In this document: piece by piece, positions 56,474 through 64,000 of the stretch | Numbering within the stretch: position 1 is the first letter of the stretch | How the letters are laid out: the number at the start of each line of letters is the position of its first letter | Source of the DNA: a virus | Reading direction: 5' to 3' (one strand) | Virus record (IMG/VR): IMGVR_UViG_3300042322_000140 | Location: 1-64,000 of that record | DNA length: 64,000 nt | Translations under genes and position numbers: made by a program | The notes under the pieces: generated by a model | What the model saw: only the letters and a program-made list of their open reading frames with translations | The model's database searches: none | Told to the model about the DNA's origin: nothing

Positions 56474-58135
56474 TTAGTCAATTTTTTGAACTAACGCTCT
56501 TACTGGATTTGTTGGTGCAGTTATAAATGTTACTGTAACTGCGAATGGAGTGGTCATTGATCTAGCTATATCTGCATAAATTACTTCTCCATTAATAGTG
56601 TCAAATAGTTGTACTATTACATCTGATGTACCTAATCCATGTGCTACTGTTTGTGCACCAACTGTTGCTGTTAGTGTGACAGCGTATGAATCTGCTGCTG
56701 CTTGGTTTGCAATGTAAGTTGCAAGAGTTGCTGGAGTTACAGCTCTAACTGTATCTGTACCTGCGTTTACCTCTGCTTGTGTTGCTAACTCGATTACTCC
56801 GACTGCTGTTTCTGATGCATTATTTGCTGCAATTGTGAAAGCTTTTGCTGTACCTGATGAAGTATCTGTTATAGTTATACCATTTCCTTGTGTAAGTGCT
56901 ATACTTGTTACAGTGGCATCTCCTGAAATAGGTATGTTATAAAAAGTTGTTCCATCATTTGTGAAAGTCCATCTATCTGTAGACTCATTCCACACTAAGG
57001 ATACATTTGTTAACGTGCCTCTTTCTATTTCAATACCTCCATTTTCAGTTGGTGCTGATCCGGTGTAGTTGCTGTTTAATGTGATTATATTATCAGCAAG
57101 GTTTATAGTCTCTGTATTTACTGTAGTAGTAGTTCCACTTACTGTTAAATCTCCAGATATGATTACATTATTTGAGAATGTTTTATCTCCTGCAAAAGTT
57201 TGCCCATTTGTTGTAACAACCCCTGATGCTGTAGCAGATGCTGATGGTATTGCTGCGTATGGTACTGCTGACATACCAACTCCTGTTAAAGACCCTGTAG
57301 GCCCTGCTGTAGTTCCCCCGGTCCATGCGAATGCTGTAGGGTACCAGTTAGTATCTAAATTTGCTGGTAATGTAAGAGTTAAGTTACTCTTTGTTACAAG
57401 GTGTCCTTGTGCGTCATATGTAACATAAGGTACAATAAAGGTTCCACCATAAGCTAGGGTTCTTGTTACGCCTGTATCACCAAAGTTACTTGCTGTTACA
57501 GCATTAGAGTGGTTAAAAGTTGTACCAGATAATGATAAACCAGTACCTGCTGTATAAGTTGTATTTGTGTCTGTAGATGCTATTGTTATAGTATCTGTTG
57601 TATCGTTTGTTGTTATAGTTACGTTTGATCCTGCTACTAATGTTAATGTGTCATTATTAGAGTCCGCTACTACTGTATTTTGTCCTGCTACTGCAAAGTT
57701 TTTGAATATGTTTTGTGAAGATCCAAGATCTGTATTTGTTACTGTAACTGCTCCTGTAGCACTGTTTACTGATATTCCAGTACCTGCTATTATTGATGTG
57801 ACGGATGCTGTACCTCCTGTGATATAGTCATAAAGTAAGTCTGAAGTTACAAGCCCTGTTCCTCCGTTAGTAACTGTTGATGCAATATCTAAAGCTAACG
57901 ATACTGCTCCAGTTGTTCCACTTGTTACTGTTAATTGTGAGGTTGTTGATGCAACACTTGTAATATCACCTACTGGTGTCCAGTTTGCTCCATCATGTAT
58001 GTAAAGTTTTTTATCACCTACTGAAGAGTTATAATAAATTTGCCCCTCTACGCCTGTTGGGGGTGTTCCTAGTGGGTGTATTACAGCATTCTGTAATTGA
58101 TTTTTGCTTAAGTCAATGTGAGCTAAAAATTTCAT
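56474..58135 (-). CDS. Fibre protein with conserved N-terminal attachment sequence (553 aa)
   Basis: The start MKFLAHIDLSKNQLQNAVIH followed by EGQIYYN and LYIHDGANW is a recurrent N-terminal element of tail or head fibres in phages of Bacteroidota and cyanobacteria. Thr/Ser/Gly-rich beta repeats (NTDLGSSQNIF, TYTAGTGLSLSG, TINLADNIITLNSNYTG) fill the middle. The C-terminal ~70 residues (QTVAHGLGTSDVIVQLFD...) resemble the C-terminal module of the next upstream 119-residue protein. No catalytic motif is seen. It is 15 bases after the 119-residue gene. It likely forms part of a branched fibre or a fibre-attachment segment. Confidence 0.65.
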   Translation of the reverse strand: MKFLAHIDLSKNQLQNAVIHPLGTPPTGVEGQIYYNSSVGDKKLYIHDGANWTPVGDITSVASTTSQLTVTSGTTGAVSLALDIASTVTNGGTGLVTSDLLYDYITGGTASVTSIIAGTGISVNSATGAVTVTNTDLGSSQNIFKNFAVAGQNTVVADSNNDTLTLVAGSNVTITTNDTTDTITIASTDTNTTYTAGTGLSLSGTTFNHSNAVTASNFGDTGVTRTLAYGGTFIVPYVTYDAQGHLVTKSNLTLTLPANLDTNWYPTAFAWTGGTTAGPTGSLTGVGMSAVPYAAIPSASATASGVVTTNGQTFAGDKTFSNNVIISGDLTVSGTTTTVNTETINLADNIITLNSNYTGSAPTENGGIEIERGTLTNVSLVWNESTDRWTFTNDGTTFYNIPISGDATVTSIALTQGNGITITDTSSGTAKAFTIAANNASETAVGVIELATQAEVNAGTDTVRAVTPATLATYIANQAAADSYAVTLTATVGAQTVAHGLGTSDVIVQLFDTINGEVIYADIARSMTTPFAVTVTFITAPTNPVRALVQKID

Positions 58136-58150
58136 AATTTTAGTGGTTTT

Positions 58151-58510
58151 TTAGTTTAGATAAGCTTTCCCTGAAAAGGTTGCTTGGAATCTTATTGTTA
58201 TTTTATTTGTACTATTGTACTCAATGTCTCCTATGACTACGCTATCTCCTGAATCTACTATGAATGCTGCTACAAACTTACCTAAGTTGTGTTGTATTTC
58301 CCATACATTAGATGCGGCTAATTGTGTATGCACATAGTTTTTATCACCCACTACTGTACCCTCATTGTCTATTAGTGGTACAGGTATCCCGTTTAAATCT
58401 GTGATGTATGTTGTTACATCTTGTTCTCCAGTGTCCTTTACATAGTATACTGAATTTGGTCTTGGGTTAGCAGGTAAAACTTTTACTTTATAATGTTTTA
58501 CTTCTTGCAT
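58151..58510 (-). CDS. Small beta-rich structural protein (119 aa)
   Basis: The N-terminal part (YKVKVLPANPRPNSVYYVKD) is extended and Pro-rich. The C-terminal ~60 residues (WEIQHNLGKFVAAFIVDSGD, then NSTNKITIRFQATFSGKAYLN) form a beta module, H-LGKF-xxx-VDS-G...NxxTIxFxxxFSGKAYLN, that I recognise from many phage minor structural proteins. The same fold appears at the end of the 553-residue fibre next to it. It lies one base after the 115-residue gene and is probably a baseplate- or fibre-associated decoration protein. Confidence 0.6.
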   Translation of the reverse strand: MQEVKHYKVKVLPANPRPNSVYYVKDTGEQDVTTYITDLNGIPVPLIDNEGTVVGDKNYVHTQLAASNVWEIQHNLGKFVAAFIVDSGDSVVIGDIEYNSTNKITIRFQATFSGKAYLN

Positions 58511-58511
58511 G

Positions 58512-58859
58512 TTACCATTCTAGTTTTTCCCAATCACAACATTCGTTGCTCATTGAGTTTAGTTGATCAATACCGTATGGTATATCGTATAATTTAAAAT
58601 CCTTAATTTTTATCTTGTATTTAGATCCCTCTAAATCACCATTAATTTTTTTAAATACCCAGTCAATTAATTCACACTCATCTGTACAAAGTATATTGTA
58701 AAACATTTGAGAGTGTTTTAATTTGTCTCTATCTAATGTATTGCCTACCCCAAACTTTTTGTTTAGGTAGTACAAGTCAGCATTAACTAGTATGTCTTTT
58801 TCAAATTTGTCAAAGTAGTTTTCCTGACTTAGTTCTAAGTAGTTTTCTTGTCCTGCCAT
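58512..58859 (-). CDS. Unknown protein of the fibre operon (115 aa)
   Basis: This is a charged, soluble protein: ENYLELSQENYFDKFEKDIL, DLYYLNKKFGVGN, CTDECELIDWVFKK, ending ECCDWEKLEW. Four Cys are arranged as a CxxxC pair and an adjacent CC pair near the C-terminus, which could bind metal. No family is recognised. It lies one base after the 182-residue gene and one base before the 119-residue gene. A structural or assembly role is inferred from position only. Confidence 0.55.
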   Translation of the reverse strand: MAGQENYLELSQENYFDKFEKDILVNADLYYLNKKFGVGNTLDRDKLKHSQMFYNILCTDECELIDWVFKKINGDLEGSKYKIKIKDFKLYDIPYGIDQLNSMSNECCDWEKLEW

Positions 58860-58860
58860 T

Positions 58861-59409
58861 TTATATACAGTCTAAACATTCTCCTAATCCTTTTAGTATT
58901 GATTTTGCTTCAGAAAAGAAACGATCTGCTTTTACAAAATCGCCTAGTTTTGCGTGTGATTTGGCTACTTTTATTAACCAGTCAACATCGTATAATTTTT
59001 CTCGGAAAGCTTTATCATTCTTAGAGTATTCAAAGCCATGTTTTACCATGACTTTTGAAAGCTCTAATTCTGTTCTATCTGTTTTTAAGTAGTATTTAGT
59101 TTTTTCGAAATTACTATACCCACTTTTTAAAACTATTGTATAAACCCCGTCTGGTAAATCTGCATAAACTTCATCTTTACAGTCGTTTGTAAAACAAGTT
59201 ATACCAAGGTTGTGGCTATTATAAGCATTTATTGCCTTTTTCTTAAATGTAAAAACTAGTGCTCTTTTTGATCCAGGTAAAGTAATTAGTATATTTGCAG
59301 GTAATGTTTCTGCGTGTACCCAATCACTATTATCCCCTATCCAAAGGGTTTGGACTGTAGATTGAATTACATCAAAGTCTATTTTTATTTCTCCTATTAC
59401 TTGTGCCAT
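58861..59409 (-). CDS. Unknown structural-region protein with beta domain and helical tail (182 aa)
   Basis: The first ~100 residues are beta-rich (EIKIDFDVIQSTVQTLWIGD, RALVFTFKKKA, DGVYTIVLKSGY) and resemble an Ig-like or carbohydrate-binding sandwich. The last ~70 are helical (WLIKVAKSHAKLGDFVKADR, then FFSEAKSILKGLGECLDCI) and end in CLDC. Similar two-part proteins occur, as I recall, next to fibre genes in flavobacterial phages, without known function. It lies 20 bases after the collagen-like fibre gene. Confidence 0.55.
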   Translation of the reverse strand: MAQVIGEIKIDFDVIQSTVQTLWIGDNSDWVHAETLPANILITLPGSKRALVFTFKKKAINAYNSHNLGITCFTNDCKDEVYADLPDGVYTIVLKSGYSNFEKTKYYLKTDRTELELSKVMVKHGFEYSKNDKAFREKLYDVDWLIKVAKSHAKLGDFVKADRFFSEAKSILKGLGECLDCI

Positions 59410-59429
59410 TGGTTTTTATTTTTTAATTT

Positions 59430-60869
59430 TTATACTACTGCTGTTGCTGGCATTGTAAACCACTCTCCTATATTTGTTCTTAGGTAAATTGTTGGTCCAC
59501 CGGAAATATTAGGAAATAATATTTTACATCCTATAGGCCAATAAGCTGTAGATAAACTTGTTAGTGTAGCTAAAGTTGGTGTTGTACTGCTATAATCTAC
59601 AATGGTATCTCTTGCTCTATCTTCAGTTAACCTAAACAAAGTTGTGCTGTTTGTACCAGAGTCTTCTTTTAACAGTAAATAATATGAATTAGATTTTAAG
59701 TCCACACTACTGTTACCATTAACATTCTCATTTAATATTGAAAAGTTAACATCAAAGTTACTTGTATTTTTTAAATATATAGCTCTACCTATTCTAGGTG
59801 TCTCTGTTAACTTTATTCCTTTACCTCCAGCTGAAGCAAAAATTCTTACAAACCCAACTCCTGAAAAGTTAGTTGGTGTATCATTAGCTGTCACTTGTGT
59901 AGAAGACCCACTAAAACCCATAAGTTTTGAAGTCCAAGTACTCAAACCAGTTTTTATATAAGCTGTTGCTCCATTTAATATGTTAGGACAATATACTGTA
60001 AGTCCTATAATATTAAAGTAGTCAGGGTATGCGTTATTTAACAGTGTATCGTTTAAAGTTGTAGTTGTAGTATTTACAGCTACAAGAGGGTATGTTGTAC
60101 CATTACCATGAGCTTTTCCACCAATTAAGACAGGAGATCTTTGTAATGCTTCAACAGCCCAGAAATTTGTCCCTAAAGAAGTAAATTTATAATACTGGTT
60201 AAACTCTACTTGTAATTGAGAGGTGCTTGTGTTGTATGTAGTTGCAAGAGTAGCACCTAATCCATGAGCATATATATAAGAGCTGTTACCATTACCACTA
60301 GATACTATGATTTCTTTACCTACTACAGTTGTATTTGGTAAAATAAACATGCTCCCTGAGCCTGCACCTAGTTGTAAAATGTTTATGTCATTGCTTAACA
60401 CAGCTGGTGATCCGTTAACTCCACCAAAAATTAAACCTTGAGTCTTAACTGGTGCTGTACCTGCTGGTCCTTGAGGTCCTTCTGGTCCTTGTGCTCCTAC
60501 TGCTCCTGCTTGCCCTTGTGCTCCTTGTGCTGCTAATAAAGCCCAGTGTACTGTATCGGTTTCTGGGTCGGTATTGCCTGTTCCTGTTACTGGAGAAATA
60601 CAAAACCAAGATGCTCCATTAAATGCAACTGCATCATCTGCAGCATATGCTGTATCTGCATCCCATAAACCTTGCCATTCTAAACCTGCTGGTCCTACTG
60701 GCCCTAAAGCTCCTTGAGGCCCTGCTGGTCCTTGTATACCTTGTGGTCCTGCTGGTCCTTGGTTAGATCCTAGATTATCTACTACTTTTGATAAAGCATC
60801 TACTTCTTCTGGTAATCTCCACCAATTTACTTTTGGCTCTAATGGGAATTTATTTTTTTGACTTTTCAT
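59430..60869 (-). CDS. Collagen-like fibre with inserted carbohydrate-binding-like domain (479 aa)
   Basis: Two runs of Gly-X-Y triplets (about residues 38-62, GPAGPQGIQGPAGPQG..., and about 116-137, GAQGQAGAVGAQG...) form collagen-like triple-helix segments. Between them lies a ~50-residue module with GLWDADTAYAADDAVAFNGA and WFC, the pattern of a chitin-binding-type CBM5/12 domain. The C-terminal 340 residues are beta-rich and Thr/Ser/Asn-rich, as in trimeric fibre tips (HGNGTTYPLVAVNTTTTTLN). The protein probably makes a flexible trimeric fibre. It follows the o-spanin gene by 11 bases and begins the fibre block. Confidence 0.7.
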   Translation of the reverse strand: MKSQKNKFPLEPKVNWWRLPEEVDALSKVVDNLGSNQGPAGPQGIQGPAGPQGALGPVGPAGLEWQGLWDADTAYAADDAVAFNGASWFCISPVTGTGNTDPETDTVHWALLAAQGAQGQAGAVGAQGPEGPQGPAGTAPVKTQGLIFGGVNGSPAVLSNDINILQLGAGSGSMFILPNTTVVGKEIIVSSGNGNSSYIYAHGLGATLATTYNTSTSQLQVEFNQYYKFTSLGTNFWAVEALQRSPVLIGGKAHGNGTTYPLVAVNTTTTTLNDTLLNNAYPDYFNIIGLTVYCPNILNGATAYIKTGLSTWTSKLMGFSGSSTQVTANDTPTNFSGVGFVRIFASAGGKGIKLTETPRIGRAIYLKNTSNFDVNFSILNENVNGNSSVDLKSNSYYLLLKEDSGTNSTTLFRLTEDRARDTIVDYSSTTPTLATLTSLSTAYWPIGCKILFPNISGGPTIYLRTNIGEWFTMPATAVV

Positions 60870-60880
60870 TTTTTTGTTTT

Positions 60881-61357
60881 TTAAAATAGTTTATATTGAA
60901 TAATTAATCCCCAACTAGCTTTTTCTGTGCTTCTTATACTATAATTTAGTCCTGTTGACCATTTACTGTATTCGAGTAGTAAGTTTCCATATGCTGTAAT
61001 ACTTGATGTAGATAACTCATTCGATCTTACACCGGCATACCCATGGAACTCTATTTTTTTAGGCTTGTTAAGTATCTCGTTTTGTACTTGTATGAAATCT
61101 TTTTGGCCAGATATTATATCACTGTTGATTGATACTTGGTTTTCAAGATTTATAACTACCTTTTGTAAATTTAATATTCTTTTGTCTTGTTCTTTTACAA
61201 GCTCCTTGCAAGAGTCATACTTTACTAAGTCTATTGCTGTAAGTCTAGCCTCTCTTTCTGATAATACAACTATACTATCTTTCTTCTGAGTATCTATCTG
61301 TGAAAAACTTTTGCAACCCACTAATAGTAAGACTATCAATAACTTTAATTTGTACAT
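60881..61357 (-). CDS. Probable outer-membrane spanin lipoprotein (158 aa)
   Basis: A signal peptide with lipobox LLVGC places the lipidated Cys at residue 15. A periplasmic coiled coil follows (CKELVKEQDKRILNLQKVV, then NLENQVSINSDII), and the last ~60 residues form a beta-rich domain (IEFHGYAGVRSNEL, SKWSTGLNYSIRS). Its start overlaps the end of the inner-spanin gene by 83 bases, the usual overlap of Rz/Rz1 pairs. It should sit in the outer membrane and join the inner spanin to fuse the membranes at lysis. The C-terminal beta domain is longer than in most o-spanins. Confidence 0.65.
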   Translation of the reverse strand: MYKLKLLIVLLLVGCKSFSQIDTQKKDSIVVLSEREARLTAIDLVKYDSCKELVKEQDKRILNLQKVVINLENQVSINSDIISGQKDFIQVQNEILNKPKKIEFHGYAGVRSNELSTSSITAYGNLLLEYSKWSTGLNYSIRSTEKASWGLIIQYKLF

Positions 61358-61607
61358 ACTCTTTTTCTTTTATTTTTTTTATCCTTGTTACTATAACTGT
61401 ATCTATTTTTCTAAGTTCTTCTTCTTCCTTTTTGTAAGTTGTGGCTTTTTTTTCTAGCCTCTCTATCTTAACTTTTAGAACTTCTGACTCTTTTATTAGT
61501 TGATCTCTTTTAGTTTGGTACAGTACTGTTGAGAGTACCCATACAACAATTAATGCCGACCCTAGCCATTGCTCTTTAAAAAAATTTAATATCTTAATAG
61601 TGTTCAT
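61275..61607 (-). CDS. Probable inner-membrane spanin (110 aa)
   Basis: One N-terminal membrane segment (residues of about 14-30, LGSALIVVWVLSTVLY) is followed by a long charged coiled coil (LIKESEVLKVKIERLEKKAT, then KEEEELRKID) reaching residue ~90. This is the layout of i-spanins (Rz). The gene lies two bases after the M15 peptidase gene and overlaps the lipoprotein gene in another frame, supporting a two-component spanin. It should act last in lysis, disrupting the outer membrane after peptidoglycan loss. Confidence 0.7.
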   Translation of the reverse strand: MNTIKILNFFKEQWLGSALIVVWVLSTVLYQTKRDQLIKESEVLKVKIERLEKKATTYKKEEEELRKIDTVIVTRIKKIKEKEYVQIKVIDSLTISGLQKFFTDRYSEER

Positions 61608-61609
61608 CT

Positions 61610-62074
61610 TTAATTTTTAATTTGGAAATGCATCCAATCATAATTCTTTTCTCTCCCTAAGGATTCAAAACCATGTTTATAAAATATATCAATCATTTTT
61701 TTGTATTCCGGTCTTGCAAATCTTGCAGTCTTTGATGTCTCTTTTAATGTATTTCTTGCCGGGTCTAAATCTATTGCTATCCCCCAAGAGTGTGTTGACC
61801 AAGCTGACCCACCTCTCATTTTTCTGTAGTTAAAACATCCTCCGAAAAGGTCTATGCCTAATTCTACTATTTTTTCATAGCCGTATTCTTTTAATAATTC
61901 GTTAAAAACTGCTATAAAATTATCTGCTACTAGACTATGGCACATCATTATCTTAACTTTAGTGTCTGTGTCCCAAGCTAATCTCATTGGATAAGGTAAA
62001 GTTATCTTTACTAAATATCCTTTTCCTGTTTCGTTTGGTGTACCGTACTTTTTTGTTATTTGTGCTGTTGTCAT
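61610..62074 (-). CDS. M15-type peptidoglycan peptidase, probable endolysin (154 aa)
   Basis: The sequence has zinc ligands of M15 (VanY/DacB-like) peptidases: His95 and Asp102 in [12 protein letters not shown], and His149 in [19 protein letters not shown] precedes the His motif, as is usual for the substrate-binding Arg. Relatives cut D-Ala-D-Ala or L-Ala-D-Glu bonds in peptide stems. There is no signal peptide, so it needs the holin, whose gene ends two bases upstream. The length matches single-domain phage endolysins of this type. It completes a holin-endolysin-spanin cassette. Confidence 0.8.
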   Translation of the reverse strand: MTTAQITKKYGTPNETGKGYLVKITLPYPMRLAWDTDTKVKIMMCHSLVADNFIAVFNELLKEYGYEKIVELGIDLFGGCFNYRKMRGGSAWSTHSWGIAIDLDPARNTLKETSKTARFARPEYKKMIDIFYKHGFESLGREKNYDWMHFQIKN

Positions 62075-62076
62075 TT

Positions 62077-62505
62077 TTATTTTAATTCGTCTATATCGTC
62101 TTTTAGTTCTTTTGATCTCCTTAATAAAACTTTAAGTTTTTGGAAAATATCAATTTTAAAAGCCGCTTCAAAATTTTCTTTCATACTAGTTAGCTCAATA
62201 AATATTATTACTATTGCTATAACTTTTGTAAAAAAGAAAGGTATGCTAAACCATATTTTAAAAAATTCACCTAATAAAAACTTATCTATTGTATACAGTA
62301 GTAGTATAGCAGATTGATATAACACAAACTTTGATACAATATTACTTAATTTTCTTGATGTAACTTTATCTTTTATCATAATAGCTTTTGCTATTCCAAG
62401 AATTGTATCTAAGGCGATAGCTACACCAACTGCAATTAGTATTCCTGAAACAGGTGCAAAAAATACCAATAGTGATGTAATTACATATGTTATATAAATT
62501 TTCAT
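62077..62505 (-). CDS. Phage holin family membrane protein (142 aa)
   Basis: Three or four hydrophobic segments are visible: [20 protein letters not shown] with [36 protein letters not shown], and [18 protein letters not shown]. The charged C-terminus ends in a helix ([15 protein letters not shown]). The pattern DTxLGIxKA...[11 protein letters not shown]...Y matches the Bacteriophage holin 4 type family. It would form inner-membrane holes releasing the M15 endolysin encoded just downstream. The gene lies after the terminator of the capsid gene, with no obvious Bacteroidota promoter between, so its transcription source is unclear. Confidence 0.7.
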   Translation of the reverse strand: MKIYITYVITSLLVFFAPVSGILIAVGVAIALDTILGIAKAIMIKDKVTSRKLSNIVSKFVLYQSAILLLYTIDKFLLGEFFKIWFSIPFFFTKVIAIVIIFIELTSMKENFEAAFKIDIFQKLKVLLRRSKELKDDIDELK

Positions 62506-62542
62506 TATTTTTTAATTATTCTACTATGTAGGGTTAGATTAT

Positions 62543-62570
62543 AAAAAAAAGGGAGGAGTATTCTCCTCCC
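62543..62570 (-). terminator. Strong terminator after the capsid gene
   Basis: A perfect eight-base-pair hairpin GGGAGGAG-(4-base loop)-CTCCTCCC at 62551-62570 is followed on the minus strand by eight T (62550-62543). It lies 15 bases after the stop codon at 62585. Confidence 0.9.
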
Positions 62571-62584
62571 TAATTAATTTTAGT

Positions 62585-64000
62585 TTATGCTCTTACTGGA
62601 TAAGCTTCCACTGTAGGCAAGCTTGCCGCTGTAGCTAATGCGTTAACTAACGCTTCAACTCCTGCATATTTACATGCATCTACAAGTACGTGGTAGTCGA
62701 TGTTCTCTACTACTTCTCCTGAGAATGATTGTGCAAATCTATTTGTTCTAATTCTAATAGAATAGTCTACGTATTGTATTGTAGGTTTTAAGTGTGACTC
62801 TTGACCTAACACTAATTTACCGTAGTTATTTCCTGCTAATCTTTGACGATTTTCAAAATATACTCTAGTACGCTCTTCTAAATCGTAAAATTGACCTCCC
62901 ATTGCTTCTGGCTCAGTTCCAATAGAAAGTGCTTTTACTGCAAATCTACCGTTACTTCCTGCACTGAAAGATTCTGAAACCATTCCAGGTGCTGCGTTTG
63001 CAACAGATATTCTTGTAGAAGAATATACGAATGGTAAATCATCTCTGTATTCTTCTGATCCTGCAAGTATATTAACTTTAGATTTTAAGTGAATACCCAT
63101 TTTTGCTACACCAGAATAACTTACTGCCGCTGCTTCCCAATTTACTCCATTGAATGGTGTTGGTGCTTCTGCTGTAAATAAGTCTCTTAATAGTGGAGAA
63201 CACTCTTCACATACAACAGTTGATAACACTGTAGTAGTGTAAACTGTTTGGCATGCTGCAGATGTTCCTGTTACAATTGTTAATTCTGGATATGCTGCTA
63301 CAATTTCTGCAGTTTTAGGGTCTCCACAGTTATCATCTGCTAATTGAATAGTAAATGTTTTTTCAACTGCGTTGCAAGTTCCTGATTCTGCCCATACAAT
63401 AGCTGTAGTTGTTCCAGTACAATCTGGATCCCCAGCACAATCATGCCCTTGGATCGAAATTGTTTGTGAAAAATTTGCCAATACTGTAGTAGCTGGTGCT
63501 AAGATTACATATGTAGAAGCTCCTCCTGCATAAGATTCTCTTTTTACTAAATGTGCTGGGTACTGTGCTTGTACTAAAGCCAATGCACTAGAATTTCCTG
63601 TATCTTGTACTGTTAAGCTGAAGAATGAAAACTCATTACCTATTGCTACAGTTGTTACGTTTGTGCTGTTTACTGGAGTAATATCAATATATTCAGTAAT
63701 TGGAACTCCTCCTACTAAAGTGATTTCTTTTAATCTTTCTACTCCTTTTTCAACAATTTCATGCATTGTAAAAGTACCTGTATTTGGTGCCTCTAAGTAA
63801 AGTTTTACTGTAACTTTAGCTTCTGGGTAACCTAACATACCGATAGCGTCTCCAGATAATGTAATATCAATTACTTCATTATCTCCATTGCTTAATACGA
63901 TTGCTGTATCATTATTGATACCATCGTAACCAATGATAAACTCATCTACAGAAACCCCTAATTTTGGAGCGTTTACTCTAATGTCTACAATCTCTGAAAG
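62585..64000 (-). CDS. Probable major capsid protein, 3' part (partial, at least 471 aa)
   Basis: The frame is open to the right edge; the ATG at 63838 (MLGYPEAKV) is internal, and at least 54 further codons precede it (for example VDIRVNAPKLGVSV). Features seen: an internal Cys-rich segment (QGHDCAGDPDCTG, CQTVYTTTVLSTVVCEEC) and a C-terminal part with FYDLEERTRVYFENRQRLAG and DYHVLVDACKYAGVEALVNA, which match what I recall of crAss-like major capsid proteins with an HK97-type core. A very strong terminator follows, as expected for a highly expressed capsid gene, and lysis and fibre genes come next. The true start lies outside the window. A tail tube or other shell protein is less likely. 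Confidence 0.6.
   Translation of the reverse strand, partial: LSEIVDIRVNAPKLGVSVDEFIIGYDGINNDTAIVLSNGDNEVIDITLSGDAIGMLGYPEAKVTVKLYLEAPNTGTFTMHEIVEKGVERLKEITLVGGVPITEYIDITPVNSTNVTTVAIGNEFSFFSLTVQDTGNSSALALVQAQYPAHLVKRESYAGGASTYVILAPATTVLANFSQTISIQGHDCAGDPDCTGTTTAIVWAESGTCNAVEKTFTIQLADDNCGDPKTAEIVAAYPELTIVTGTSAACQTVYTTTVLSTVVCEECSPLLRDLFTAEAPTPFNGVNWEAAAVSYSGVAKMGIHLKSKVNILAGSEEYRDDLPFVYSSTRISVANAAPGMVSESFSAGSNGRFAVKALSIGTEPEAMGGQFYDLEERTRVYFENRQRLAGNNYGKLVLGQESHLKPTIQYVDYSIRIRTNRFAQSFSGEVVENIDYHVLVDACKYAGVEALVNALATAASLPTVEAYPVRA

Noticed and set aside
1-64000. tRNA genes, CRISPR arrays, integrase or attachment sites
   Set aside because: The few intergenic gaps are under 150 bases and hold promoters or terminators; no cloverleaf, regularly spaced repeat or recombinase motif was noticed.

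Overview
This window is part of a tailed double-stranded DNA phage of Bacteroidota. It most resembles a crAss-like podovirus (Crassvirales) whose host is probably a flavobacterium. Three things point this way. First, the DNA is AT-rich and starts lack Shine-Dalgarno sequences, while promoters match the Bacteroidota form TTTG-N19/20-TAnnTTTG. Second, the structural genes include proteins whose sequence and order resemble the crAss-like capsid, ring/tail stabilisation and muzzle set. Third, several adhesive modules (97-residue NDTLNG-type repeats, PKD-like domains, YadA-like head repeats) are typical of flavobacterial surface proteins. No tail sheath, tape measure or tail tube of a long-tailed phage is seen. 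The lineage call rests on recognised sequence patterns, not on a database search.

Layout. Positions 1-3935 (+ strand) hold the end of an early operon of small overlapping genes, a VirE-N/AEP-like primase-polymerase candidate and a metallophosphoesterase. The metallophosphoesterase has its own promoter at 2635-2667. A bidirectional terminator at 3944-3983 separates this operon from everything to the right, which is transcribed leftwards. Reading in that direction from 64000: the 3' part of a probable major capsid gene ending in a strong terminator; a lysis cassette (holin, M15 peptidase, overlapping inner and outer spanins); a long block of fibre and adhesin genes (collagen-like fibre, a 2230-residue fibre with an S74 self-cleaving chaperone, several small Cys-rich proteins, a YadA-like fibre); tandem terminators at 45048-45104; then ring-type proteins, a giant muzzle/adhesin protein and two companion proteins.

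Positions 3990-32710 encode seven very large probable internal virion (ejected cargo) proteins. They include a murein-processing protein (transglycosylase, zinc ribbon, L,D-transpeptidase-like), Gly/Gln-rich proteins, and three giants of 1859, 2469 and 1907 residues. The 2469-residue protein carries a string of enzyme-like domains: ADP-ribosyltransferase-like, HEFGH zincin, kinase-like and GNAT.

The leftward late region is cut into transcription units by a nearly invariant promoter: TTTG, 20 bp, TAATTTTGC/T. At four of five late sites the start codon lies exactly 20 bases beyond the promoter box. This also resolves a GTG start at 44978. The most unusual point is the muzzle. Its C-terminal part appears to be a separate 310-residue protein, parted from the 2411-residue N-terminal part by an inserted adhesin cassette, and all three proteins carry short CPxGY cysteine modules at the joins. 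No tRNA, CRISPR array, integrase or reverse transcriptase is seen in the window, and no virion RNA polymerase active-site motif was found.
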